Assembly: GCF_002443255.2 (NCBI RefSeq)
Contig: NW_019211460.1
Span: 28,368,481-28,432,480 of the forward strand
Direction of reading: 5' to 3'
Origin: Varroa destructor
Taxonomy: Eukaryota; Arthropoda; Arachnida; Mesostigmata; Varroidae
Length of the DNA stretch: 64,000 nucleotides
Positions 14,601 through 25,600 of the stretch are shown here, in pieces. Positions within the stretch are counted from its first letter, which is position 1. Each line of letters begins with the position of its first letter. The notes under the pieces are model-generated. The model worked only from the letters and a program-made list of their open reading frames with translations, was not told the origin of the DNA and did not search any database. Position numbers and translations under genes: made by a program.

Positions 14601-15052
14601 TAAACGCAAAGACCAGGAGTCACGCGCTCAAACTCCACCAATAGCAGACACTACACGACAGGCGTGATTTAAAAAAGAGCAAATAAATAACTGTGCCTAC
14701 GCCTGTGTCAGGCAAGATTGAGCGACTACAGAGCGTTGCTGGTCAGCAACAGTCCGCATTAATTTTTCGAAATTTGTTATGCAATATATATGACAGTAAA
14801 TCTACATATAACAGTTAATGGCTTATAAGTTTTGACTCATACAGGTATGTACTTATTTATTCAGTTCCTCCGCTTTGCATACATGACATCTGCAGGCAAG
14901 AACAGCTTTTATTGTGGGGTGGTTTGTTCTCCTTTCTGACGGTGCTCGCCGTACTCATCTATTGCCGACGGACGGACGTGCGTCTGTGCGAGGGCCGAAG
15001 GGTGAACTGGTGCGGACGCAACCGGGTGAGGACCATGCACGACACTTACTGA
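8570..15052 (+). CDS. STMC6 (Shisa/VOPP1/WBP1-like) small type I membrane protein, three-exon CDS
   Basis: Three exons (8570-8630, 12068-12224, 14896-15052) join in frame to give 124 residues and a stop. Seen in the sequence: a signal peptide (residues 1-20, MWTFVIAAVC then a small-residue end THA), an extracellular segment with exactly six cysteines in the order C, C, CC, CC (single cysteine in REC, YPC, then KCC and ACC, with five residues between YPC and the first CC), one membrane helix (about residues 77-95) and a basic tail of about 29 residues ending in DTY. Established: C-C-CC-CC next to a single helix defines the STMC6 superfamily (Shisa, VOPP1/ECOP, WBP1, CYYR1), described as membrane adaptors; VOPP1 acts in endolysosomal membranes. 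Inference: an adaptor of this class. Unlike VOPP1 and WBP1 the tail is short and has no PPxY motif. Introns of 3437 and 2671 bases are GT-AG. Confidence 0.85.
8631..12067 (+). other. Intron 1 of the STMC6-like gene
   Basis: A 3437-base intron, mostly AT-rich. It holds the tRNA-like relic at 11195-11300 and an eight-base-stem hairpin at 10270-10293 (TTTTAGCG/CGCTAAAA). No nested gene is supported. Confidence 0.7.
11195..11300 (-). mobile_element. Degenerate tRNA-like segment (possible SINE)
   Basis: On the minus strand GACTTGCACGGCGAGGGCTC (11283-11264) looks like a D arm, CTCT and AGAG pair around a 7-base loop as an anticodon stem, and CGACTTCAAATCCC (11240-11227) resembles a B box. Loop residues expected in a working tRNA, such as U33, are missing, so it is a relic at best. 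Confidence 0.25.
12068..12224 (+). CDS. STMC6-like gene, exon 2 (six-cysteine ectodomain)
   Basis: The acceptor is TTTTCAG and the donor a strong GTAAGT. Only one frame is open across the 157 bases, and it continues phase 1 from exon 1. It holds all six cysteines of the ectodomain; the aromatic-rich stretch GWFDPSNVYP between the first two resembles the Y/W-rich spacer of VOPP1. It ends in phase 2 (GT), which becomes a valine codon with the first G of exon 3. Confidence 0.88.
12225..14895 (+). other. Intron 2 of the STMC6-like gene
   Basis: A 2671-base intron with a 14-base palindrome ACGCACCGGTGCGT at 13627-13640 and the possible internal TATA box at 14146. Short frames inside it (12431-12628, 13194-13415, 14356-14541) show no recognisable protein. 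Confidence 0.7.
14146..14151 (+). promoter_or_regulatory. Possible internal TATA box in intron 2 of the STMC6-like gene
   Basis: TATAAA in a locally GC-rich context (GGCGCGGAAGAGG just before it) is followed about 60 bases later by a donor-like GAG/GTAAAT at 14210. This could mark an alternative noncoding first exon. Weak. Confidence 0.15.
14896..15052 (+). CDS. STMC6-like gene, exon 3 (membrane helix, tail, stop)
   Basis: The acceptor is TCTGCAG and the exon stands out as GC-rich against AT-rich flanks. It encodes a hydrophobic helix (LLLWGGLFSFLTVLAVLIY), then a CRR stop-transfer sequence and a tail rich in arginine with two more cysteines, ending TGA at 15050-15052. The frame is forced by phase 2 of exon 2. 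Confidence 0.88.
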
Positions 15053-15110
15053 TTAAATAACCATTATTATACCCGCTTCCCACGGACGTCGTGTGCTACT
15101 TGTTTTCTGC

Positions 15111-15116
15111 AATAAA
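15111..15116 (+). terminator. Polyadenylation signal of the STMC6-like gene
   Basis: AATAAA begins 58 bases after the TGA stop of the STMC6-like gene, a normal distance for a short 3' UTR. Cleavage would be expected about 10-30 bases further on. Confidence 0.7.
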
Positions 15117-15656
15117 ATGATTTACAAGAAACAGTCAGTTTTGTTAGTCGTAAAAAGAGTGCTCTCAAAACGTCGAAATGTTACAATGATCGTTGATAAA
15201 GGTAACGCTAAACTTTGAACACGAGAAATGCACTGAAAACCAAAAACATCGGTGGAAAATAACGGAAGCCAAGGAGGGGCAAGCAAGCCGACAGACCTAT
15301 TTACGATGCACAATCTAACAGGAGATAGGAACGAACTGTCAGCCTATTTACTCAGGACTCGGCTCGTTCCGGTTAGTATACTGTGTATATCATTTAAATC
15401 ATGTAGACATTTTTCTCACAGCATGGTGGTAAGTTATGTTGTGTTTTTGTAAGATTTAACTATATTATTATTATTATTTTAATATTGGCTGACGCAGGTA
15501 GCCTTCTCTCAATATGAACTTGAATTTCGCACGGGTGCATATTTTTCAGAGTGTGTTATTTTAAAGTATTTTATTAATACTATTTTAGAATTTTTGTTTA
15601 GCTTTATGCCATGTCACCTTGTTTGTTTCGTAGTGAATACTGGTCCACTTACTCAC

Positions 15657-15686
15657 CGCGCATCCTGATCTCTGCTTAACCTATAT
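15657..15686 (-). CDS. Candidate 30-base microexon, antisense side downstream of the STMC6-like gene
   Basis: On the minus strand a textbook branch sequence (CGTACTAAAT) precedes the acceptor GGATTGCAG, and 30 bases later comes the donor GTGAGTAAG. Only one frame is open, reading YRLSRDQDAR, entering after one base and leaving phase 2. The splice signals are good but no partner exon was identified. Confidence 0.22.
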
Positions 15687-18600
15687 CTGCAATCCCTATT
15701 TAGTACGAAAGAAAATGTTGGCTGGATAGCACTCTTCTGCGCTCCGTTTTCCAGTTCCCTTTTAGTCCCATGTTTATAGCTGTCATGATGAAATTATGGC
15801 TTCTCGGCGATAGCACTCCGCTGGTCCGCCCTCTATTTGTTTCTAACTCAGACCTATCGGCAGAGTGGGAGCATATTCAGAGTCATACACCCACTCGTGC
15901 GTTCGGTACTCGCGAGGGATGTTGCAGCCCTGAGACACATTGGGGAGATTCCCCCTAAGGCTAGATGACGGTGGCCGGCTTTTAATTGTCTGAATTGCTC
16001 AACGCCGTATATGCACGCTTAATTACCCTCCCTTACTCTTGGTACACTTAGCGTGGTACTACGCATGTTGTCTGTGGTGAGAAAAAATAACAACAAAAAC
16101 ACGAACACGCTAAAAGTAGAAACCGATTGACATCACATTTCAACCAGGACTCGTCTCTAAACAGGTTTTTAAAACTCGTTCATAATGAAGAAACCGAATA
16201 AAGGTTGTGTATCTATCCCTGTGCGCGTATAGCACAAGCCGGTTTTTACGTATTATTCATAGTTGAGGTTCGGTCGGTGACTATGACTGGAAATCCTTAG
16301 TTTGAATCACTGCTCGCTGTATACAAATTATGTGTTAAAGCTGCTCTTCGAGGCCGTTGTCCTCCGCAAGATAGACTAGACAAAATGAAACTTCTGAAAC
16401 TTCGTAGGCAGCTAAGAGACATCGTTCAAGACTGAGCTTACCATGCCTATTAAGTATAATTAATTGACCCTATATTTTGACTCACATATTTAGAATATAA
16501 TTTTTCGAAGTCGTTCTCCTTAGATGATATCAAAACTGTGATTTTTAAACTAACGGAGGCAAAAAAGTTTCGCCGTCAGCTATTTTGATAAAAACATTAG
16601 ATACTTGTGTATCCATGTGAAGTTTCATTAACCCCAGACTGTCTTCTAGACTAGGTAACTAGCTTGATTGGTAATTAATGGTAACGGACATGGCTGTGAG
16701 TAAAGCTCAGTCTACTTACCAATGTGAAAACTGTGAAACAATATAGTTACGTGATTTTTGAACATTTATTTGAGTTATTGTTCACTTAATATTTTTAATT
16801 CCAATTTTATTTTTTTGCTAAATTTCTAATCGTATTATTTATGAAGCTCATTCATTTATTTTGTTACATTTCAGCCATCAGCCTAACCCTAATCAATTTG
16901 CTCAAATAAAATGCTGTCAACATATTGACTCAGTTCAATTGGACTCCGTCCCTTGTCCTTTTTCAAATTTTCAGACCCTTAATCTGTAGAGGGCCTGCGC
17001 AAAGCTTTTTTTTATTCACGCAAAGTCAGGACCATTACACAATGTGGACGCACGCGGACAGCATAAACCTTTCCTAGCTAGAGTATCTGTGGAAGCTGTA
17101 GCACATGGGCTTAATTACAGTACATCGTGTGCCTTTATGTTGCACCGAGATTACCGTCAGGCTGTCTACAAGTAGCTGCCTCGCCGTTCTATTACCTTTT
17201 TTAGGAAAAAGTCTCCTGGCATGATTTTCGTTCAAACGATAAGTGATAGTAGTGCATGCTGTAACATGAAAACGAAGAGATTGTCTTTCGATAATTATGG
17301 CAGAAGGTAAGGGATGAATGAAGTATTGAATGTCTGTAATGAAGACCGACAAGAACGCGTCCTCTGTTTTGTACGGTGAAGTGCCAAAAACATATGTGTT
17401 TTTAATCGTCGATCGACGAATCGACCTTTCCAAGTTAAATCGAAGGCGATGTCATGAGTTTGAGGGGGACGTAAATCAGTACAAGTCAATGTATAATTGT
17501 GTAAGAGATCAATTTAACGAGCGAGCTATTAAAGCTAGGACTTTTTACGTAGTACTCGTGGTAAAGCAATACAGGAGAACTATATACTTAGTCATGCGGC
17601 AGTAATACAGAACGTTTGCGTTTGAACGGCGTTCGACGAAGATTTGAAATGCTTTAGTAGGTAGTTTGTCATGGTGAGCGTGCATTTATCTGTGCATTTA
17701 ATGCTTGAGGAAAGCCCTTTCAGAACCCAGAATAATGACACAGGCTTCAGATAAGTTCGGGCTTGGGATACGAACGAGAATTACGTAATGGCCCTAGAGG
17801 GAGCCACGCGCAGATTATTAATTGTTTTCGGTTGTAGGAAATAGACGGCTTATCCATTGCGAGTAAGTAAATGGTTGTTATGAAGATAAAAGCGTATCTT
17901 TATATAGATCATGGGAAGAACAGGACGGAAAATCTGGTTTAATAACATTTTTAACGGTCCTGATGCTTTGTTACTCTGGCTGCTTAGTGGTTAAATTTAC
18001 TATGCCGATGTATACAGTAGTTTGAATTGTTCATGATGACCTCACCTAGAAACTTTATGGCGTGGAAATCAGGGAGAAGTTTTTTGAGAACGATATACGA
18101 GATTTGATCTGTGTTGCTGAGTTGTGCCAAATATAAAACGGCGAATCGCCTTTGATTTTTATTTTGAAAAAGATTTTCCAGCTTTTGATTTACTACTTTA
18201 ACCAGTAAGGGAGATATTACGCCACCAAGTTTCTTCTTGAAAGGTGTGTCTGTTATAAAAGATGGGCATTCTTAAACTTGTGATGAAATTGTTGCTGACC
18301 GCTGCGTTCAATGTTAGGCTATACGTGTTTTAACAAGATGGCGTACCCGCTCCAATGAGAAAATTGGTCTAGAGCTGGCCGGCAGAGCGCATAAGCATAC
18401 CCTGAACTTTGGGCATTTCTGCAGTCCAAAATCTCTTCCAGGTCAAAATCTGTCCAAAACCCTGTGACTCGAATAATCGAACAACAGCCTGACAAAGCTC
18501 GATATAGAAATGTTTAACTCTTCACCGCCGTTATTAAGAAACCCTTAAAAAATATTGATATCAGCGTTTTGCAGATGCCGCGTACCTGTAAAGGGTTTAA

Positions 18601-19147
18601 GTCCCGGATCAAAGTGTTCCATCCAGGACATCTTTATCGCTATATACAAAAGCTATATTTATATTTAGTTAGATACAATCGATACACGCTACATCACCAA
18701 TTTATCTCGAACACCGTTTAAATGTTTAACGTATTATATTATCGAATCATTTTACATAGACGGGTTTAAAAAGGACAGAATGTAGAAGTAGAGTATGCAG
18801 CGTAATTTTTCGAAACGCCTTCTCGCTAATCAACTAATGTATCCAAAGCGTATTAACAAAGGAACTAAGATCGTAGGATCGGTATAAATAGTTTTGTTTG
18901 GGAAGAGTTAAAAATTCATCCAACTACATATTTATTTACGCAAGGCAATTTAGTGTATATATGCATATATATCCAAGTGGTTCGTCACCCTAGAGCGGAA
19001 TATTTATATAGATGGTGATACGATGATAGATATTACAGAAGTGTTTTTAGTGGTTGTTTTTTATTTTTCCTTGCTGTTACTTTATAAGAGGTATGGACAA
19101 ATGCATGCACGCACGACTGGGATGTCCGGAGCTACTTCCAGTAATTC

Positions 19148-19232
19148 ATGATAGGGCTCAAACCTGGGATTCACTCAACGGTGCTTTCGAATTAGCTGAA
19201 AGCCTAACTGCTAACTAAGCAAATACCCACTA
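19148..19232 (-). mobile_element. tRNA-like SINE head or tRNA pseudogene
   Basis: On the minus strand, GCTTAGTTAGCAGTTAGGC (19220-19202) resembles the A box and D arm of a tRNA, and GGTTTGAGCCC (19164-19154) matches the B box at about the right distance. Between them CTTTC and GAAAG form an anticodon-like stem with a 9-base loop. Acceptor-stem pairing is not preserved. This is best read as a tRNA-derived SINE remnant. Confidence 0.4.
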
Positions 19233-19710
19233 ATCAACGACTGTCTGCTGTACCTCCCTGTAAAGATTCGGCAATGCTTTTCGTATTACTTCAGGATCTT
19301 CGCAAAGAGCGGGCAGAAGAGCTACCACCATTCTCTGCTTCTTTAATGCCTGTCTGGGCCTCAGTCAACCTTCTAATGGATCGTAAAGTGACCAATACAG
19401 CAATAGCCTCAAGATTTCGGAAACATCTGTATCCGGAATATTATACATAATTTCAGATAGATTTCATAGTTTGCGATCCGCTCTAATTTTTGCATCAATG
19501 TCTGTCCAAGATTTCAGGATGAGACATCATGGAAACAAGGCAATAGTAACAAAGCTCTAGGTTACGTTGAATGTCACTAATCATTTTAGCAAGATAACAA
19601 AAAAAAAACACCATTAAGCCAGCAAAATGAATCAGGGGTAAGTAACTGTGAATGTATAGCTGCAGCAGGCTAACGGGCTTAGTTCAGTTTTCACCAAGGC
19701 CTTAGAAGAC

Positions 19711-19761
19711 GTGTAGTAGGTTCCAATCTACAGCTTTGCAGTAGGTTGGAACCTACTACAC
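19711..19761. repeat. 51-base hairpin with a fully paired 21-base stem
   Basis: The arms 19711-19731 and 19741-19761 are complementary at every position if one G-U pair is allowed, with the 9-base loop AGCTTTGCA. The flanks do not extend the stem. The outer arm begins GTGTAGTAGGTT. It could be a microRNA-like hairpin, a small inverted-repeat transposon relic or a cruciform. No lower stem is seen, which argues against a standard microRNA precursor. Confidence 0.7.
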
Positions 19762-22560
19762 TAAGTTAGGACTAACGTTAATCAAGGTCAGTAGTATAAG
19801 ATCAGACTGACGAAATAATTATAGCAAACCGACAAGATTGCCGTAATATTTCAGACAGAGAAACGCAACCGTAACGGGAAAACGTTATGTATTTAAGTAA
19901 CAGTTTACGCTTAGTAGTGAGCGACATCAACCCCCTTAAATTAGCTAGGTCGAAGGCCACACAGACGTTAGGAAAAGCCCGTGGACCTTCTCAGTATATC
20001 ATTAGAAGCTTGTATCAAACTTCGAAATATCTTTGGAGGAACCAGCTTAAGAGCAAAATATACTGAGACAAGCTTTCATGGGACGCGTTTGTCGCCACAT
20101 GGAATGAAACGGGAGGGTCGATACATTCTGAATAAAAGCACACAGACAAGTCCTACCAACAAATAAATAGTTATCAAAATTTTCGTATTATTTAAATAAT
20201 TTGTGCCCCGGCCTTGTAATAATTAACTAGCGGATAATGATGCTATGGTACCATCGTGGTAAGATATTAGCAATCTTCTAATGGTCATTGTGTGGATATC
20301 TGTTTGACAATAGCATGTCCCCTCATTGGCTAATTATTGAGCTTGGAAATTTATTGCAGTGTCTAAACTTGTCAAACTAGACTCTACATAAGCGCACACT
20401 CTACTGTGAGATAATAGGGACACAGCTATCAGTAGCTAAATTCCACATGCTTTATATTTGCCTTTACTATAAAGTAAATTTACCGCATCTGGTTTGCCTA
20501 GCATCTGTGAGGACAAACAAGTAGCTTGGTCTTACCGCTGCAGCTGTCTACAAGCGACTTTCGAAAATCAGTTTATTTTGACAAAGTTACTACTACGATC
20601 AAAGTTACTACTGAGAATAACAGTGAAGCAAGCCTCTTAAGGTGTCCGCAAATAAAGGCCGATCACAATCTCGTTTATAACCTTAGTCACTTTTGCTGCC
20701 GCCTTAAAAAACAACACTTCATTCTGCTCTGTACATATCACCCTGTATATAAGTTGAACTTGGATTCTCATTTGGTTCGAGAGCCGTGAGGCTTACGGAA
20801 AATTGGCGCTAGCTTCATTTGCTGGCAAGCCCAAGGTACATTCAAGTGTGTTTTTCCAAATGCTATTGTTCTTGAGGTTTCTATGCAGACTTGTTTCCAA
20901 TATCAAAGTCAAACTCTACGCAGGTTCCATTTAACAAGTCCGTTCATTTTATGTTATTTCAATGGAAATAGACCCTTAAAATCATATTAACCCTTTTGTC
21001 ATACCCTTGAAAAGGCTCGAAATATCATTATTAACTAAGTATATCCTTTGGGTTATCCGTGTGTTATTACCTTGTTGCGACCGAGCGTTAGCTGTCGAAC
21101 TTTCGTTGTGGGTACATTCGATAAATTTCTAATATAAATAATAATGCCGTAGCTCATGGCTAGCAATTGTAATTAGTTCAAGTTCTACTTTTAAATGGTA
21201 ATATTTATTTTGCTTTATTACGTTTTGGCTGTCGTTCACGTCACAAAACAAGGGATGCTACTTTATTTTAATCTATACATTGAAAACTGATACTTAAATA
21301 GTACGTAACCTGTGTAAATATATGAGCTGTTTTTTTAAACTGAGAATTATAGAAACATTTTAAAAAAAACCTAAGAACATCTAACAAAAACACTTGAAAG
21401 ATATTGGAGCTTCTCGGAGATTGCGAAACCTGTTGAGAATTTCCTGTGTATTCGGCAGAAATCATTGTAGTGTGTGTCTTCGATTCGTAAACAATGGCTT
21501 AAGTTAAATTAAGAAGTAGACATTTTTTTTTTACCACAGGGAAAATTTAAAATGAAGCGAACTATTGAACAATTGGCCTAGATACAAAAATAAGCTACCT
21601 AATGCGCATTTTTTACGTTGTACATACTTCTGAAAGTTTGTTAAAGACACGGGAAACCTCAAATAACACAAAAAATGTGCCGTAACATTATGTTCTCATA
21701 CTCTGCTTCGTTCGCCTAATGGCACACAAGATAAATGAGAAAAACCAGGTAAGTAGTCCTGCTGCACAATGCGACTGACGATAGACATATAAGTACGTAT
21801 CAACCAAGTAAAGCTAAAATTTATATATTGCAATTTTTGTGGCTAAATATGCTGCCGTAACCCCACGAGACCTTACAGGCATTAGCACCCCTGCAAACAA
21901 GCAGCAAAATGTATGTCTCTGTTCTTCAGCCGAGGGCCTAGGGGTATCCCGGTGGCTCCGCCACGGTAGTAGTAAGCTGATGGTGGGCACTGCCGGCCAC
22001 GACACACACCCGCATCAATATGTGCTTGTGCATGTTGTTTGCTGATATATATGGTGCGTGGGTCTCACGGTATGGACCTTGTAGAACGAGGGAAGCTTTA
22101 GCACTGTAGGAGGTCATTCGTTAAAACTCGTTGTCATGTTGGATTGTTGCAGCGACGAATCATACAGTGGGTGATGAGGTCAACAAGGAATAAAATACGC
22201 CTGGCACCTAACAGTAACTGTGAAACCTTTTCATATGTCGAATTAGGCGACTAACGGTGACACAGCCAACAGACGAAGGCAGCAATAGGAACGAAACAAG
22301 TAGTATTCACAACTATTATATATTTATGCAGTGTAGTTTGCGGCTCCGACGCAGAAACGTGTACTATTAGCGTTTAACGCGATGTATACGATATAATTTG
22401 TATTGTATAATTATTTTTATTACTGTCATATCTATTACTATGATAATAAAAAAAAAAAAGTGAAATGAAATGTTTCGTGTGGCCCAAATTGTGTGGCCTA
22501 TGCGGTGTGAATATTAAGATCTTGCTTTCCAGAATGGCCCAGAAGGACATTTCTACAGTT

Positions 22561-22666
22561 CTACACTTCTACAGAAAACTCATGGTTTTCTTGCGAGCGT
22601 AGGACGGCACACAAGAGGGCAGACATAGCAAAGTAACATTTTAACAAGCATATTATACAAGCCGTT
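22561..22666 (-). CDS. TMEM163: TMEM163-like gene, probable last exon (candidate A)
   Basis: The acceptor AATTTCAG follows a branch-like TTAGTATCAA sequence. One base completes an arginine codon, then 34 residues follow (TACIICLLK... ending EFSVEV) and a TAG stop. AATAAA lies at 22421-22416 on the minus strand, about 140 bases downstream. The choice rests on frame, total length and continued hydrophobicity; the tail does not clearly match the conserved family C-terminus, and candidate B at 23935-23986 is a rival. Confidence 0.42.
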
Positions 22667-25600
22667 CTGAAATTATCTGATCTAGTGATATGGTAATTGG
22701 TTGATACTAAGTGATGACGTGGATTTGAAGAAGCAATAATATGGATGCGCGGTAAGCTAGAAGTAATAGCAGGCACGCGGAGGAATAATAAAAAAAAATA
22801 GTCAAGGTTTGAGTCATCTAAAACAAAAAGCATTAAATTGCTTAAGAGCTTACCTAATACTTAGGGCTACCATTACCAAAGTGAAAACAGCTGAATATCA
22901 TAAAATAAAATTCTAAGACACAATAACTACTATGCGACTAAATAGGTTTTGTAATTACCTTTTTTTTATTTTTTGAAAAATTAACGCCTAAACATCAGAG
23001 ACCTTTTGTCGAGATTTATGAGAAACATTGATAGTCGACTTAACCCTCAACTTAAAAAAAATTACTAGAAACTGCGACTAAAACGCGTATATATATATAT
23101 ATATAACGTTCTTGCTTGACAATTCTGAGTCTTCCCTTAGAGCATGAAGAGAATCTGGCAAAAGAATATGGATGTTCTATAGGCGTAATTGTCGAAGTAA
23201 TACTAATGATCAATGTATACGTTTCAGTGTTGTGTGATGAGACGCTATTGCACAGTTCACCCAGGTGGGGTCTTGAAGTAGAAAAGGGCGCAAGTCTGAA
23301 TCCTTAATTATACTTCTTTGTAAAGACCTTACCTATAGTTATTAAAACAGTCTTACTTTGAGGGCCCGATTCTTTTGAATTCAGATCTATTCTTTTTGGC
23401 CTATTTTAATCAATTTTGCCCGGAGTGCATAGCTGAAGTCCGGGGCACGACCATGCTAATTTTGATAGCTACGGAACGGAGCCTGCGCTATTTACGATAC
23501 ATTATGGTGGTCTGCTTCACTAAGGCCATGCTCCGTCTGAATTCAGTAATCTGTTTGGTTTGATCATTTTCTGCTAAACGCTTTCCATTGACAGTACCAA
23601 CTATATAATTAAATATAGGAACAATTATGCTAGATAATTTGTATTCACGTATTTTATTTGTACGATCATCAACGATTTCATTGTCAAGTCAGGTTCTAGC
23701 ATTACGGTACAGCTTTCCATGTTACAAATTCGAACGGTACATAGATGGTAGATTTGTCTACTATCTCTGTGCTACTAGGATCTCCTCTTCACGGGGACTC
23801 AAACGATTGCATATCTACACCTGGTAATGGGTTCCGACGGACTATGTTACTTTAATGTATCACGTGCTGGTACAGAACTCTGAAATATAGGAATATTAAC
23901 AGGTAAACCATAATGTCACAAAAAACATATCATATTATAAATGGTATTCTATAGTTCCGAAATGACCTGACAGATTACTTGACGGCCTGAAACTATTACA
24001 TCGCTAAACGTTTCGTACCGACGATTGCAACAATTTATGAACGTACACGTTTTCCCGTCAACCAACAATACGATACAATAAAATAATAATTATAATAATT
24101 GATCATCAGCTGTATACCTATACCGTTTACCTCCCGCCTATTGCAACCATGACCAGCCCAGCAAAAGATGTCATTGTGGAATCCAGAAACCAAAGCGTGC
24201 GTCGCTGGTGATATGCGACCGCTCCGATTAAAGCGGCCAAAGCGCAAAATGCACTTAACAGCGATCCGATCGCGTCCAGGACCAGGGAGTGGGCGCTCAC
24301 TCCGCAGGAAAGCATCGTGACTCGTCGAGCTGCCCACAGCTTAACCAAAGCCAAAGTGGCACACACTATGGAGGCGATTGACGAAAGAACTTCGAGTAAC
24401 GGCATCTGCGGACAATTAAAAGACTTAATAGTTAAATAAAAGAAAAAACTTCATATATACTAACTGACTAATAAATGGTTCCATAAAATAGCAGTCTAAT
24501 CCTGAATAACGGCACGATAAGACTCAGTTATTCCGTTCATGAGAAACGTCAAAGCGTTCAACGATAGATGCCAACTAACTAACTAACTAACATTTGTAAT
24601 ACAGTCTTTATAGCCCCATAGAATTCGATGTGATGAATACGTGATTGTATACCATATGCGGAAAGGAACGTCAAGCTGACACTGACGATTCAGGGTTCCA
24701 TCAGGAAAAAGATTAATATTGTTGAAACTCTAGTGTTACTCTACGACAAACAGTTTATAAAACGGATAGTCTATAGACAGCCTATGCAGTTAATTATATT
24801 TTAGGAAAAAAGTTCTTGAAAATACCATATTTTGCATTACTTAATTACGAAACAATAGGTAACTTGTGCTTGTTGAATAGGCAGAGCTTCGCTTAGCTGA
24901 GAACTCACAGTTACTGGGTTCTCTCTGCTGATTATTCCAGTGACAGCCTTGATAACAACTCCGATCCCTGAGACGATGAAAAGTATTCCGAGCAAGCTGC
25001 ATACCCTACAAGTCGATATAAATACATTAGCTATAAATTACTTGATTTGAACGACTGGCGTGTCTGGCTAACGGAAATTAACGATAAATCATTAGTGACC
25101 TTTTTATTCATGAATATAACTATGGGCGTGCATTGGTAGACTGATCGATAGCACGGAACAAAAAGAGGTGCGCAAAAAGAAGGCCCGCCTAGATCGAGGC
25201 TAATAAGGCTGCTTTGACAGCTTACTGACATTTAATATTGCTTTGATCGACTAGTTCCTTAGTCTAGGACTAGGAAGTAGTCGATCGACTAGGGGGTGTC
25301 CGGTGCTAGAGGTTAGAGCTTTCGAAGAACAAGCTGCAAACTGATCATTATAGTCGTACATCGGCTCGCAATTTACCTTTATCGAATTCAATGTGAGAAG
25401 GTTCCATTGTCGCTCTGTGCTAACTCGGATGCTTATTAAAACTTCATCCTTCATCCTGGCCTCGAACGCTTTATATTCTTAATAAATGACATATGAGAAT
25501 AGCGTCTCAGTTTAAGCCAACACCGAAGTCCGTGTCGCATAAAGGATTTGGGATTAGAGATAAAACTGGTAGCTGTATTCTATGATAGACTATTCGAAAA

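Larger units (their letters stand above)
15117..22420. other. Intergenic region between the two main genes
   Basis: Contains the antisense microexon candidate (15657-15686), an AAGATGGCG motif at 18335-18343, the SINE-like relic (19148-19232), the hairpin (19711-19761) and a small direct repeat (CAAAGTTACTACT twice, about 20581-20611). A GC-richer patch at 21840-22030 has open frames on both strands but no clear exon. Confidence 0.5.

Noticed and set aside
16878..16893. Telomere-like repeat CCTAACCCTAA
   Set aside because: Only about one and a half units; not a tandem array.
19711..19761. let-7 microRNA gene
   Set aside because: The arm shares GTAGTAGGTT with let-7, but the seed is not GAGGTAG, the loop and star arm differ, and no lower stem exists.
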